Assembly: GCA_905182545.1 (NCBI GenBank)
Contig: CAJJBY010000005.1
Location: 23,528-87,527 of the forward strand
From: an uncultured Candidatus Puniceispirillum sp.
Lineage (GTDB): Bacteria; Pseudomonadota; Alphaproteobacteria; Puniceispirillales; Puniceispirillaceae
Direction of reading: 5' to 3'
Length of the DNA stretch: 64,000 nucleotides
Shown one piece after another: positions 37,574 through 47,435 of this stretch. The notes under the pieces were generated by a model. That model was not told the DNA's origin and made no database searches. It saw nothing but the letters and a program-made list of their open reading frames with translations. A program made the translations under genes and the position numbers. Every line of letters begins with the position of its first letter. The stretch's first letter is position 1.

Positions 37574-38281
37574 ATGCCAATCTATTCAGAATCTTTCGCC
37601 GCTGCCTTTGGCCTCTTGGCCAGCTCGGATCAAGATCTGATGGAAATTCTGGCGCTTTCCATCAATGTCAGCTTGGCGTCACTGGTTTTGTCTTGCGTGA
37701 TTGGTCTTCCAATTGGCGCGTTTCTGGCCATGCGTCATTTCCCGATGCGCGATTTTCTGGTTGGTGTCTTCAATGCTATGATGGGATTGCCACCGGTGGT
37801 TGTGGGGCTGTTGGTTTATTTGCATTTATCCAGATCAGGGCCATTTGGCTGGCTTGGGCTGCTATACACGCCGCAGGCAATGGTGATCGCACAGATGATT
37901 TTGATCACCCCGATCATCATCGCGCTATCCTGTCAGGTTCTTGAGGATCTACACGAAGATTACAAAGATTTTTTTGATAGTCTTGTCGTGCCAAAACGAA
38001 CCGCGCTTTTGGCCTATATCATTGATGCGCGCTATTCGCTTATGACGGTCATTCTGGCCGGATTTGGCCGCGCCATATCCGAAGTTGGCGCAGTGATTAT
38101 TGTTGGCGGCAATATTGATCATCTCACCCGCGTGATGACAACGGCGATTGCGCTTGAAACCTCAAAAGGCGAGCTGGCGATGGCCTTGGCGCTTGGCTTT
38201 ATTCTATTGGCGATTTCGCTTGCGGTGAATTTTCTGGTGCAATGGTTAAAAGCATCGGCAAGGCGGCGTGCCTATGTCTAA
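37574..38281 (+). CDS. tupB: Tungstate-type ABC transporter permease
   Basis: A 235-residue inner-membrane permease with about 5-6 hydrophobic helices. The cytoplasmic coupling loop lies around VPKRTALLAYIIDARYSL, followed by VILAGFGRAISEVGAVIIVGG, matching TupB/WtpB-like permeases where the GRAISEVGA stretch is strongly conserved. It is the first gene of tupB-tupC-tupA; the stop of tupB overlaps the start of tupC. Tungstate supply would suit W- or Mo-enzymes such as formate dehydrogenases; the only pterin enzyme in the window is the BisC-type reductase. Confidence 0.9.
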   Translation: MPIYSESFAAAFGLLASSDQDLMEILALSINVSLASLVLSCVIGLPIGAFLAMRHFPMRDFLVGVFNAMMGLPPVVVGLLVYLHLSRSGPFGWLGLLYTPQAMVIAQMILITPIIIALSCQVLEDLHEDYKDFFDSLVVPKRTALLAYIIDARYSLMTVILAGFGRAISEVGAVIIVGGNIDHLTRVMTTAIALETSKGELAMALALGFILLAISLAVNFLVQWLKASARRRAYV

Positions 38282-39008
38282 TCAAACCGGAATGGTGCAG
38301 CGCGGGCTGATGCCAATCACCGTCCAGAACATCACCCTAACGCTGAATGAACGTATGTTAATTGATGATCTGTCTTGCATCATCAAATCGGACGGCATGA
38401 GCGTCATTATGGGACCAAATGGCGCTGGAAAAAGCCTTTTCATGCGCTGCCTTCACGGGCTGGCAAAGCCTGATATGGGGCAAATCCTCTATGCTGATAC
38501 GCCGCTTGATCCTTTGATAAGGCAACAGCAATCATTGGTCTTTCAAACCCCAACCATCTTGCGTCGGACAGTTTTGGCAAATTTGCTGTTTGTGGCACGC
38601 CAACGCGGCATTGATGATCCGAAAATATCAATGGATTATCTGGCGCAATTACAGCTCGATCATCTGGCCCAGCATCCGGCACGGCTTTTATCTGGCGGCG
38701 AAAAACAAAGGCTTGCCTTGGCGCGGGCATTGATCATCAATCCGGCAATCCTGTTTCTGGACGAAGCAACCTCAAATCTAGATCCGGCATCGATTGAAAC
38801 GATTGAAACCAATCTGCAATCAGTTAGCAAACAAGGCATGAAAATTATCCTTGTGACGCATGACATCGGACAAGCCAAGCGGCTTGCCGACGATGTTCTG
38901 TTTTTGCATCACGGCAAATTGGCCGAACATAGTCCCGCCAAATCTTTCTTTCAAAAACCAAAATCAGGCGCCGCCAAAGCCTATCTGGCTGGCAAGCTGG
39001 TTTTATAA
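38268..39008 (+). CDS. tupC: Tungstate-type ABC transporter ATP-binding protein
   Basis: A 246-residue ATPase (GTG 38268 or ATG 38274, both inside the end of tupB). Walker A is MGPNGAGKSLF (~48-58), the ABC signature LLSGGEKQRLALARAL (~142), Walker B AILFLDEATSNLDP, and the switch histidine LVTHDIG. It energises uptake through TupB. The overlap with tupB by 14 bases supports coupled translation. Confidence 0.9.
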   Translation: MPMSNQTGMVQRGLMPITVQNITLTLNERMLIDDLSCIIKSDGMSVIMGPNGAGKSLFMRCLHGLAKPDMGQILYADTPLDPLIRQQQSLVFQTPTILRRTVLANLLFVARQRGIDDPKISMDYLAQLQLDHLAQHPARLLSGGEKQRLALARALIINPAILFLDEATSNLDPASIETIETNLQSVSKQGMKIILVTHDIGQAKRLADDVLFLHHGKLAEHSPAKSFFQKPKSGAAKAYLAGKLVL

Positions 39009-39043
39009 CCGCCCGATAGACGGCGTCTGCCAAAGGAGCCTTT

Positions 39044-39850
39044 ATGAAATTTGCAATTTTGTTTGCTGCTGGAGCCGCCTGCCTTGCCACCGCCGCAATG
39101 GCCGATAGTACGATTCTTGTTCAATCAACAACATCGACAAAAAACGCCGGTCTTTATGATTATATTCTGCCAATGGTCAAAGCCGATACCGGCATCACAG
39201 TGAATGTGGTTGCTGTTGGAACCGGTGCGGCAATTAAGAATGCGATGAATTGTGATGGCGATGTCCTTTTGGTGCATAGCCGGAAACGCGAAAATCAGTT
39301 CGTTGCCGCTGGCTATGCCAAGCAACGTTATGATGTCATGTATAATGATTTTGTGGTGATTGGCCCGGCAAATGACCCGGCAGGCATTGATGGTGCCAAG
39401 GATATAACCGCCGCGATGGTAAAAATCGCCGTTTCGAAATCAAAATTTGCATCACGCGGGGATGATTCTGGAACGCATAGCAAGGAAAAATCCTTATGGG
39501 CAATGGCAAAGGTTGATCAGGCGGCAAGTTCAGGTGACTGGTACCGCGAAACCGGCTCGGGAATGGGGGCAACCTTGAATACCGCTGTTGGCATGGGCGC
39601 CTATGCTTTGAGTGACCGCGCCTCATGGGGCGCACATGCGAATAAGGCAGATTTCAAAATCATGGTCGAAGGCGATCAACGCCTTTTCAATCCCTATGGT
39701 GTCATGCTTGTTGATTCGCAAAAATGCCCAACTGTCAGGTCAAAGGAAGGTCAGATATTTATCGATTGGCTGATTTCGGCAAAGGGCCAAGCCGCCATTG
39801 CCAGTTTCAAATTAGAAGGGAAACAGCTGTTTTTTCCAAACGCAGAGTAG
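39044..39850 (+). CDS. tupA: Tungstate-type ABC transporter substrate-binding protein
   Basis: 268 residues with a signal peptide ending about ATAAMA-DS. VQSTTSTKNAGLYDYILP is the TupA oxyanion-binding TTTS-like motif, DVLLVHSRKRENQFV the second, and ASRGDDSGTHSKEKSLW the third conserved ligand loop. The family prefers tungstate over molybdate. A late cysteine pair position (NCDGD, QKCPTV) may form a disulfide. AAAGGAGC precedes the start. It ends 8 bases before the convergent quinone-reductase gene. Confidence 0.9.
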   Translation: MKFAILFAAGAACLATAAMADSTILVQSTTSTKNAGLYDYILPMVKADTGITVNVVAVGTGAAIKNAMNCDGDVLLVHSRKRENQFVAAGYAKQRYDVMYNDFVVIGPANDPAGIDGAKDITAAMVKIAVSKSKFASRGDDSGTHSKEKSLWAMAKVDQAASSGDWYRETGSGMGATLNTAVGMGAYALSDRASWGAHANKADFKIMVEGDQRLFNPYGVMLVDSQKCPTVRSKEGQIFIDWLISAKGQAAIASFKLEGKQLFFPNAE

Positions 39851-39858
39851 ATTTCCGA

Positions 39859-40857
39859 TTACGGCACAAGAAGAATCTTGCCAATATGATCGCTTGATTC
39901 CATCAAACGATGCGCTGCGGCTGCCTCGGCAAATGAATAGGTTGCATATGTTTCTGGTGTGATGGTTAGGTCTGTGAATTTTGGCCACACATGCTCCTCT
40001 AACGATCGGCAGATTGCAGATTTTTCAGCGATAGACCGTGGCCGCAATCGCGCGCCTGTCACGGTAAGATGCTTGCTATGGATCTGGCCAAAATCGATTT
40101 CGGCTATTCTCCCACCGCGAAGATTGATGATCATCAGCCGCCCACCATGGGCAAGAAGCTTGACCTCTTTTGGTAAATAATCACCGCCAATAATATCAAT
40201 GATAACATCAACACCGCGACCGTCGGTCAGGTTACGTGCCACGTCCAGAAAATCGTCATTTTTATAATTGATCGCAGCGTCAGCGCCAAATCTACGAATT
40301 GCCGCACATTTGGTTTCATTCCGCGCAGTGGCAAAAACTGTGGCACCAAATGCCTTTGCAATTTTGATCGCAGCAAAGCCAATACCGCTTGTACCACCTT
40401 GAACCAAAACGGTTTCACCGGCTTGAAGCTGGCAACGATCCATCATATTCGTCCAGACTGTGCAGAAAACCTCGGGTAAGCCTGCCGCATCAATGACCGA
40501 CACCCCGTTAGGAATGGCCATACATTGGCCTTCTGGCGCAATTGCATATTCAGCATAGCCACCACCAATTAATAGCGCGCAGACCATATCGCCCGGCCGA
40601 AAGTGTTCACATGCCTCGCCCACAGCAACAATTTCACCCGAAACTTCAAGCCCCATAATGTCGGGCGCACCGGGCGGCACTGGATATTTCCCCTCACGTT
40701 CGCGCAAATCGGCACCATTGACGCCTGCAGCATGCACTTTGATCAATAAATCAGGCCCCGTTGCAACCGGCACTGGAACATTGATGATTTCCAGCGCGTC
40801 CGGCCCACCAGGTGTATGAACGCCAACAGTGCGCATTGTTTTTGGGGGTTGTTGCAT
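39859..40857 (-). CDS. NAD(P)H:quinone oxidoreductase (zinc-free MDR, PIG3-like)
   Basis: A 332-residue medium-chain dehydrogenase/reductase. HAAGVNGADLREREGKYP is the N-terminal quinone-reductase pattern lacking the zinc cysteines; VLVQGGTSGIGFAAIKIAKAF is the NADPH site; the GxD-type segment AIRRFGADAAINYKNDDF follows. It resembles PIG3/TP53I3-like quinone reductases, which reduce quinones or enals with NADPH. Monocistronic, facing tupA; divergent from TTT transporter 2. Confidence 0.9.
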   Translation of the reverse strand: MQQPPKTMRTVGVHTPGGPDALEIINVPVPVATGPDLLIKVHAAGVNGADLREREGKYPVPPGAPDIMGLEVSGEIVAVGEACEHFRPGDMVCALLIGGGYAEYAIAPEGQCMAIPNGVSVIDAAGLPEVFCTVWTNMMDRCQLQAGETVLVQGGTSGIGFAAIKIAKAFGATVFATARNETKCAAIRRFGADAAINYKNDDFLDVARNLTDGRGVDVIIDIIGGDYLPKEVKLLAHGGRLMIINLRGGRIAEIDFGQIHSKHLTVTGARLRPRSIAEKSAICRSLEEHVWPKFTDLTITPETYATYSFAEAAAAHRLMESSDHIGKILLVP

Positions 40858-41070
40858 TGCATTTGTCCTTGGGTTGATCTGCCAAGATTAAATCTTGAGA
40901 AGAAAAATTTTACGTGGAAACATTAATCACAAGACATTGCCTCGTACTATTGTAAATTTACCGTATTTGGCAGAAAATATCAGAATATGATTGACAGAAA
41001 AGGCCGAAATGACCACATATCAATATCGGATATAAGTACAAAAAATTCAAAAACCTATTGGAGGAAAAAA

Positions 41071-42057
41071 ATGGGCATTAATAAATCAGCTGCGCTTAGC
41101 ATTGCAGCGGCACTAACAATCACCTCGGGAGCCGCACTTGCCGGCAGCCATGGATCTTATCCATCAAAGCCTGTGAAAATCATGGTTGGGTTCTCAGCTG
41201 GTGGCGGCACAGACACAACTTCTCGTGGCTTTGCTTCATACATGCACGAAGCAGAAAGCATGAGTGGGCAGCCTGCATACATCGTCAACCTTCCAGGCGC
41301 TTCAGGTCAGAAGGCTGCAAAAATGGTTCTTGGCGAAAAGGCTGATGGCCACACTCTTTACATGATCAATATTGGTACCTTTATCGTTGGTGAGCTTGCA
41401 AAAGGCAAAGACAAGCCATACAGCGTAAAGAATGATTGGGTCAATCTTGGCTGCATGTCACAGCTTGTTACATCGCTCCAGGTACACACATCAAGCCCAG
41501 CCAAAAACTTAGCAGAATTTATTGCTGCCGCAAAAGCATCTGGAAAAACTCACACTTGGGGAACATCTGGTGCCACAACAATGCACTCTGGCATTGGTCA
41601 CTTATTCTTTGACACATATGGCATCCCTCACAAGAAGGTACCGTTTAAAGGCGGATCAAAAGCTCGTGCTGCTCTGGTATCACAATCAGTTCAGTCAGTT
41701 TTTGGCGGCAACAATACCATCGCCGGCTTTGAGGACACCATTCGTCCATTAGCAACTGCTGGGGCTGATCGTGACCCAACTATGAAAGATCTAGCGACCT
41801 TCAAAGAGCAAGGCATGGAAGGCGCTGACTTTACTGGGCTGTTTTGTCTGTTCGCACCAAAAGGCGTTTCAGACGAAGTGAAAACCAAAGTTGGATCAGC
41901 AATCAAACACATTGCAGGCATCAAAGGTTTCAAGAAATTCATGAAAAAGAACAACCTCGGTGCTTTTTATGTAGATGCGGACGCAGCTGTAACGGCTCAA
42001 AATGTGATGTATAAGACTATGGGCCCTGTTGTAGAGAAGATTCTCAGCAGCCAATAA
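41071..42057 (+). CDS. Tripartite tricarboxylate transporter 2, periplasmic binding protein
   Basis: 328 residues from ATG 41071, preceded by TTGGAGG 7 bases upstream. The signal peptide ends near SGAALAG. KIMVGFSAGGGTDTTSRGF is the first ligand loop, NLPGASGQKAAKMV the second and KVPFKGGSKARAALVS the third, as in Bug proteins. It is clearly a distant paralogue of the first binding protein (31927), with different ligand-loop residues (FSAGGGTDT against WKPGGGTQV), so it should bind a different carboxylate. Codon choice (many GCA, CTT, AAG) suggests high expression. Confidence 0.9.
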   Translation: MGINKSAALSIAAALTITSGAALAGSHGSYPSKPVKIMVGFSAGGGTDTTSRGFASYMHEAESMSGQPAYIVNLPGASGQKAAKMVLGEKADGHTLYMINIGTFIVGELAKGKDKPYSVKNDWVNLGCMSQLVTSLQVHTSSPAKNLAEFIAAAKASGKTHTWGTSGATTMHSGIGHLFFDTYGIPHKKVPFKGGSKARAALVSQSVQSVFGGNNTIAGFEDTIRPLATAGADRDPTMKDLATFKEQGMEGADFTGLFCLFAPKGVSDEVKTKVGSAIKHIAGIKGFKKFMKKNNLGAFYVDADAAVTAQNVMYKTMGPVVEKILSSQ

Positions 42058-42080
42058 GAACCTCATATTCATCCACATTG

Positions 42081-42118
42081 GGGCAAGCTATGCTTTTGGC
42101 TTGCCCTTTTTTCTTTAT
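42081..42118 (+). terminator. Rho-independent terminator after TTT-2 binding protein
   Basis: Perfect 8-bp stem GGGCAAGC / GCTTGCCC (42081-42088, 42099-42106) followed by TTTTTTCTTTATTTTTTT. Located between the binding-protein gene and tctB, so it limits read-through into the permease genes. Confidence 0.85.
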
Positions 42119-42169
42119 TTTTTTTAGTTCTATATACCCACAGCACAAACATCAAAAACTGAGGTAACT

Positions 42170-42676
42170 ATGGCGAACGATAACTACAAAATTAAATTGG
42201 AGTATGGGGTGAGCCTTGTGGTGATGCTGACCGGTTTATTCTTTGTATATCAAGCGTTCACAATCGGCGTTTCAAAAGAAGCTGTTGGACCGCGTACTAT
42301 GCCAATGGCTTTAGCCGCAAGCCTTGTTTTAAGCGGGATATGGCTTGCTTTCAGAGCTTTCCGAGGTAACGTCGGCGCCTTGAAAGACGGTTACGGCTTT
42401 CTTGAGAGCAACATGAAAAGAATATCACAAGTCGTTGGTTGTGGTGCGGTGTTTGTAATCACAATGATCATGTTTGGTTATTTTGTCGCCATTATTATTA
42501 CTTATATAACATCACTTTACGCCTTTGGGGTTCGAGACAAACTAAAAATGGTCGGCGGTGCAATCATCATGGCAGTTGTAATGCAATGGCTTTTTATGGG
42601 CATCATGAGATTAAATGATCCAAAAGGGGTGCTTTTGGACTTGCGCCCCTACACAAATTTGATCAGCGGGGACTAG
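42170..42676 (+). CDS. Tripartite tricarboxylate transporter 2, small membrane subunit (TctB)
   Basis: A 168-residue protein with four predicted membrane helices (VSLVVMLTGLFFVYQAF, ALAASLVLSGIWLAF, VGCGAVFVITMIMFGYFVAIIITYI, and MVGGAIIMAVVMQWLFM). The conserved GPRTMPMALAA segment is the TctB motif. GAGGTAAC lies 8 bases upstream of the start. It ends 6 bases before tctA, forming the permease pair of the second TTT system. Confidence 0.85.
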   Translation: MANDNYKIKLEYGVSLVVMLTGLFFVYQAFTIGVSKEAVGPRTMPMALAASLVLSGIWLAFRAFRGNVGALKDGYGFLESNMKRISQVVGCGAVFVITMIMFGYFVAIIITYITSLYAFGVRDKLKMVGGAIIMAVVMQWLFMGIMRLNDPKGVLLDLRPYTNLISGD

Positions 42677-42682
42677 TTTTAA

Positions 42683-44266
42683 ATGTTTTTCGAAGATATA
42701 TTTGGCGGCTTTACAACTCTTTTCAGTGACCCATATGCCATTTGGTTTGTCTTTCTGGCCGCTTTTGTTGGCATTGTTTTTGGAGCTTTGCCTGGCCTAA
42801 CAGCTGCAGCGGCAATTGCGATGATGCTTCCTATTCTCATAGCCTATAATGACGAAATTGGCGGACTGGCTGGGCTCGCCTTTCTTTATGTCATCGGAAA
42901 ATCTGGGCGTTATGGTGGCTCTATTGCTGCAATATTATTTAACACACCGGGAACAGCCGCCTCTGCAGCAACCATGCAAGATGGCTACCCGATGACCCAG
43001 AGTGGGCGTGCCGGTAAAGCACTCAAAACCGCCACAATCGCATCAGCCTATGGTGACTATTTTGGCGAGTTTGTGCTTATTTTTGGCGCCGTATCCATTG
43101 CCACTTTTACCAAGCAATTTGGACCACCAGAAAATTTTGCCATTTACCTGATGGCCTTTTTTGTCGTCGGGTCAGTTGTCGGTGACAGCATTATTAAAGG
43201 AATAATATCAACTCTTTTTGGTGCAGCAATCGCTCTAATTGGTGAAGACACCATCACTGGGCAATTTAAAATGACTATGGGAATTGATGAGTTAGAGTCT
43301 GGCATGGCTTTAGTACCGCTATTGATTGGGGTGTTTGTCATTTCAGAAGTAATCATCCAGGCCGAGAAAGCGGCAAAAGTTAAAATGATTGACATAGATA
43401 AAACCAAACTTGACGACCCAAGTGCTCATTATTTCACATGGCCTGAATTTAAACGTTGTTTTCCACTGATGTTCAGGTCGTCAATTTACGGGTCTCTGAT
43501 CGGAATGATGCCTGGATTAGGCTCCTCAGTTGCCTGCTTTGTTGCCTACGGTGAGGAAAAACGTCGTGCAAAAAACAAAGATGAATGGGGGACTGGTGTG
43601 GTTGAGGGTATTGCAGCCCCTGAATCTGCAAATAATGCCGTTTCTGGACCGTCTATGATTCCCCTCCTGACATTAGGCATTCCCGGCTCAACCATTGCTG
43701 CCGTTCTTATTGGCATGTTTCTTGTCAATGGGCTCCAGGTTGGACCACAAATTTTTGCAACTGAGCCGCCTTTATTTGTAGCTGGCCAAATGATGAGCCC
43801 GCGCGAATTTATTTTTGGTGTGTTTGCTGCCGGTCTGGTTGGTATCGGAGCTTATGCCATCATTGGCTATTTTGCAGCACCAATGATTGGTAAGGCGATT
43901 GCGGTTTTACCTACACAATATCTTTATCCGGTGATTTTCATGATCTCACTTGCTGCAAGCTATTCATCTCGCGCTTCGATCTGGGACGTTGGCTTTGCTA
44001 TTTTATTTGGCGTTATTGGCTATGGCATGCGGCGTACTAATTTCTCAGCCGCTGCGTTCATCATTGCTTTTGTATTAACCTCCAGCATGGAGGAAGCCTT
44101 CAGGCAATCCATGATTATCTCAGATGTCGGCATCATGGTTTTCTTCAACTTTGAGTACCAAAACAAGTTTTCCTACGCGCCAATTTTCCTAATAATAGGG
44201 GCAGTCGTTGTGGGCATTAGAGCGTTCTCTATAATGTCAAAGAATAAAGCTGACCGGGAAAAATAA
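42683..44266 (+). CDS. Tripartite tricarboxylate transporter 2, large permease subunit (TctA)
   Basis: A 527-residue, ~12-helix permease. The repeated signature is at FGALPGLTAAAAIAMMLPIL (~32-51) and GMMPGLGSSVACFVAYGEEKR (~275-295), followed by APESANNAVSGPSMIPLLTLG. It carries the carboxylate captured by the second binding protein. The operon is closed by a strong terminator at 44305-44345. Downstream ThDP and CaiB genes may use the imported substrate. Confidence 0.9.
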   Translation: MFFEDIFGGFTTLFSDPYAIWFVFLAAFVGIVFGALPGLTAAAAIAMMLPILIAYNDEIGGLAGLAFLYVIGKSGRYGGSIAAILFNTPGTAASAATMQDGYPMTQSGRAGKALKTATIASAYGDYFGEFVLIFGAVSIATFTKQFGPPENFAIYLMAFFVVGSVVGDSIIKGIISTLFGAAIALIGEDTITGQFKMTMGIDELESGMALVPLLIGVFVISEVIIQAEKAAKVKMIDIDKTKLDDPSAHYFTWPEFKRCFPLMFRSSIYGSLIGMMPGLGSSVACFVAYGEEKRRAKNKDEWGTGVVEGIAAPESANNAVSGPSMIPLLTLGIPGSTIAAVLIGMFLVNGLQVGPQIFATEPPLFVAGQMMSPREFIFGVFAAGLVGIGAYAIIGYFAAPMIGKAIAVLPTQYLYPVIFMISLAASYSSRASIWDVGFAILFGVIGYGMRRTNFSAAAFIIAFVLTSSMEEAFRQSMIISDVGIMVFFNFEYQNKFSYAPIFLIIGAVVVGIRAFSIMSKNKADREK

Positions 44267-44304
44267 GAATCAAGGCCAACCAGTAAAAAACCACATAACA
44301 AACT

Positions 44305-44345
44305 AAAAGAGTCTTGGTCGCATTAGTAGCGATCAAGACTCTTTT
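44305..44345 (+). terminator. Strong rho-independent terminator after TTT-2 operon
   Basis: AAAAGAGTCTTGGTCG pairs with CGATCAAGACTCTTTT (44305-44320, 44330-44345; one G-T pair) around a short loop. The A-rich left arm and T-rich right arm make it suitable in both directions. Confidence 0.9.
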
Positions 44346-44386
44346 CATTAGATTTTAAAGACAAATTCGGAAATTGGAAAATCATT

Positions 44387-46000
44387 ATGACAACCACAAC
44401 TGTTGAGGAAATGGCCGCTGCTTTCAAACAAATGGGAACTCCGTTCATCGTCGGTCATCCGGGTGGCGAGTCGGTTGAATTGATGGAGGCTGCCAAAGCG
44501 CAAGGCATGCGCTTTATTCTGATGAAACAGGAAGTGGCTGGCGCAATGCTGGCGGCAACTTGGGGCGAGATTACCGGCAGTCCGGGAGTATGTTTATCAA
44601 CCCGCGGCCCCGGTGCCACAAATATGGTTAATGGCATTGCTCATGCCTTTTTGGATCGTGCGCCACTGATTGCGATTACCGATCGCTATTCGTCACCTGA
44701 ACAGGAAATTGGAATCCGCCAGCGGCTTGATCATCAGGCCATCATGCAGCCCATTGTGAAATGGTCAACGGCGATTGACGCGAAGGTCATTAAACAGCAA
44801 TTACGCCGCGCCGTTCGCATCGCCACGGCCTATGCGCCTGGGCCAGTACATTTTGATCTGCCACAAAGTGAAACAAAAAAACCATCAGGCGCGTCGCAAA
44901 ATCTGCCTGAGCTGATGCCAAATTATTACCATCCTAAGCCCGATCCACGCGGAATCGAAAATGCCGTTTCCATGATCAAGGCGGCAGACCGGCCGGTGCT
45001 GCTTGTTGGGCTTGGCACGCTATGGGACAATGCCTGTCCGGCAATGGTTGCGCTTGCCGAACATCTTGGCGCGCCGGTTCTAACCACATCAAAATGCAAA
45101 GGCGCCATGCCCGAAGATCACCTACTGCGTGCGGGCTGTATCATTGGCGGGCTGATTGAGCGTGATTTGGTTTCCAAGGCCGATTTGATCATCACCATCG
45201 GTCTTGACGCGGTTGAATTACAACCTAAAGGATGGCCTTACACGACAAAGGTTCTGTCCTTTGCCAATCATCCATCGCTTGATGCGCTGGTCGCTTGTAA
45301 TGAAGAAGTGATTGGCTCGCTAGACCCGCTTTTAGCAGCCATTGTGGAAAATATACCGCAAGGATCTGGTTGGGGGTTTGACGCCGCGAAAATATTCCGT
45401 GACCGTGTCCACACAGCCCTAGATACGCCTGCCACCGGCTTATCACCACAACGCGTTGTTGAATGTGCGCGTGCGATTATGCCCCGTGACACGATTGCCA
45501 CCTGTGATGCTGGTGCCAGCCGCCTGTTGGTGGTGCAGAAATGGCAAAGCTATGGCCCGCGTGAATTTCTAACCTCGAATGGCCTTGGGTCAATGGGATT
45601 TGCGATCCCGGGCGCCCTCGCCGCCCGTTTGGCGCATCGGGACAAGCCCATTCTTGCCTTTACCGGTGATGGCGGTCTACTGATGGCGGTTGCCGATATT
45701 CATACATCGGTCCACGAAAATCTGCCCATCATCATTCTTGTGTTTGATGATGGCGAGGTTGGGCTGATCAGAACCAAACAAAGCATCAAAGGCATCGACC
45801 CTTATGGCGTGCATCTTGGCGGCATTGATTGGGAACATCTGGCGCGCGGTTTTGGTGCGAACGGTACCAATGTTGACACTGAAGCTGGATTGATTGCCGC
45901 GCTGGAGCAGGCATTGAAAAGCAATGAAACCACGGTGATTGGCGTCAAGATCGATGCCAGCGGTTATGTTGATCAATTCAACGCCCTTCGCGAGCTATAG
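44387..46000 (+). CDS. Thiamine pyrophosphate-binding enzyme
   Basis: A 537-residue ThDP enzyme of the acetolactate synthase/oxalyl-CoA decarboxylase fold. The catalytic glutamate is in FILMKQEVAGAMLA (~50). The cofactor motif begins FTGDGGLLMAV (~425) but ends VFDDGEVGLI, with aspartates where most members have NN. The first-domain sequence FIVGHPGGESVELM differs clearly from the other ThDP enzyme at 1114. It begins 41 bases after the TTT-2 terminator and converges on a CaiB CoA-transferase. Such a pair recalls oxalate degradation (Oxc/Frc), but identity is not shown. Confidence 0.85.
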   Translation: MTTTTVEEMAAAFKQMGTPFIVGHPGGESVELMEAAKAQGMRFILMKQEVAGAMLAATWGEITGSPGVCLSTRGPGATNMVNGIAHAFLDRAPLIAITDRYSSPEQEIGIRQRLDHQAIMQPIVKWSTAIDAKVIKQQLRRAVRIATAYAPGPVHFDLPQSETKKPSGASQNLPELMPNYYHPKPDPRGIENAVSMIKAADRPVLLVGLGTLWDNACPAMVALAEHLGAPVLTTSKCKGAMPEDHLLRAGCIIGGLIERDLVSKADLIITIGLDAVELQPKGWPYTTKVLSFANHPSLDALVACNEEVIGSLDPLLAAIVENIPQGSGWGFDAAKIFRDRVHTALDTPATGLSPQRVVECARAIMPRDTIATCDAGASRLLVVQKWQSYGPREFLTSNGLGSMGFAIPGALAARLAHRDKPILAFTGDGGLLMAVADIHTSVHENLPIIILVFDDGEVGLIRTKQSIKGIDPYGVHLGGIDWEHLARGFGANGTNVDTEAGLIAALEQALKSNETTVIGVKIDASGYVDQFNALREL

Positions 46001-46027
46001 GGTTTTGGCATTGATGACATTGCGCCT

Positions 46028-47435
46028 TTAGCCAAGCCAGCTTGGGCCATTTGACCCCATTTTCGGTGTTGGCAAAGCCCAATATGGCCGCGTTTCAGAC
46101 AGGCTTAACACCGGTGCTAGATGTTTGATCCGGCCAAGATGGCTGTCGGATTCAATGCAAAGCGATTCAACATCACTAATCCCCAGATTCAAATTTTCTG
46201 GCAGCGCACTGACTTTGCCCTGTTCGTAAATCATCATTCCCGTCTGGCATAATGACACGCGGACATGATAGCTGCCGCCTTCGCGTGCGCGCCGTGCTAG
46301 TGCCAACAGCGCTCCAAAAGCGCCAAGATAGCCAGTGATATAATCATTCGCCGCCGCGGGAAGTGTTTTCGGCTTGTAGCCTGATGAAGATTGAACCCCT
46401 TCGGCGGCAATGCCTGTCATGATCTGTGCAATCTGTTCCCACCCGCCGCGATGGCTAAACGGCCCATCAGCGCCGTAACAATTGATTGATACATAAACAA
46501 GGCCGGGGCGAATGTCTGCCAATTCCTCTGGCCCCAACCCCATTTGATTGATCTTATCTGGACGATAGCCTTGGGAAAACACATCGGCAGTTTTGACCAA
46601 ATCAAGAAGCGTCTGTTTTTCGCTTTCATCCCGCAAATCCAAATAACAGCTTCGCTTGCCATGGCTTGTATCGGCAACATAAGACCAAACCTGCGGCAAA
46701 TGAGGTGCCGAAACCATAAGAACATCAGCCCCATGTTCGGCAAGTGTGCGGCCGGTGATTGGCCCGGCAAGGATGCGCGTCAGATCAAGCGCCCTTATCC
46801 CTGATAATGGACGATCGCCTGCTGGCATTGGTTCAGGTTCACTATCGCCAATCTTGATGATTTCAACAACCGGCTTTGCCGCCAGAATTTTTCCATGCGG
46901 CTCTTGCAGCCATTCGTCATTCGTGCGGATCATTCCACCACAAACCCGTGCCTCATCAATAGCGTTCTCCAGATCAAGCGCGTCCCATTTGGCAACGGCT
47001 TTAGCAATCGAATTTGGATTGGCATCGGCTTGCAACAGATCCAACATGCGACGGCGCAGATGATCAAGCCCAAAATGCGGCAATAGCCAACGCCCATCCT
47101 TGGTCTGGAAAATGCCGGTTAGGCCTCGATTTGCCTCATGGCTTGCATCAGTGACATTTTCAAAAACACCATTGGCATTTTTAGCCTGAAAGTAATTTTT
47201 ACTTTTCAGGGCAGCGGTTGCCGCAACCGCATCAATGGCAATTGATTGCCTTTGACCCATTTTCGATTCCCAAAGATCGTTGACCGCAACCCCAATACCA
47301 GCAATAGCCGCCGATGCTGTTGCTCGCCAGTCGGAAATGTGTGTTCAGCACAGGATCCGATCCGGTGATGCTGACTTCGTCTTTATCGGGAAGTGGCAAG
47401 CCGCGAATGGCCATTAATTTGTCAAATGCAGACAT
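46028..47435 (-). CDS. CaiB/BaiF-family CoA transferase (one frameshift)
   Basis: Restored length ~468 residues. The N-terminal ~37 residues (MSAFDKLMAIRGLPLP to NTHFRLA) lie in one frame; an extra base at 47324 shifts the rest (ATASAAIAGIGVAVNDLWE onward), which then runs to 46028. The core CaiB motif SGIRALDLTRILAGPITGRTL, normally N-terminal, is at ~215; before it lies a partial CaiB-like half, so this is the two-part, longer type of CoA-transferase. HGKRSCYLDLRDESEK and VFSQGYRPDKI match the family; the catalytic aspartate region is LDLRD. It converges with the ThDP gene. Confidence 0.85.
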
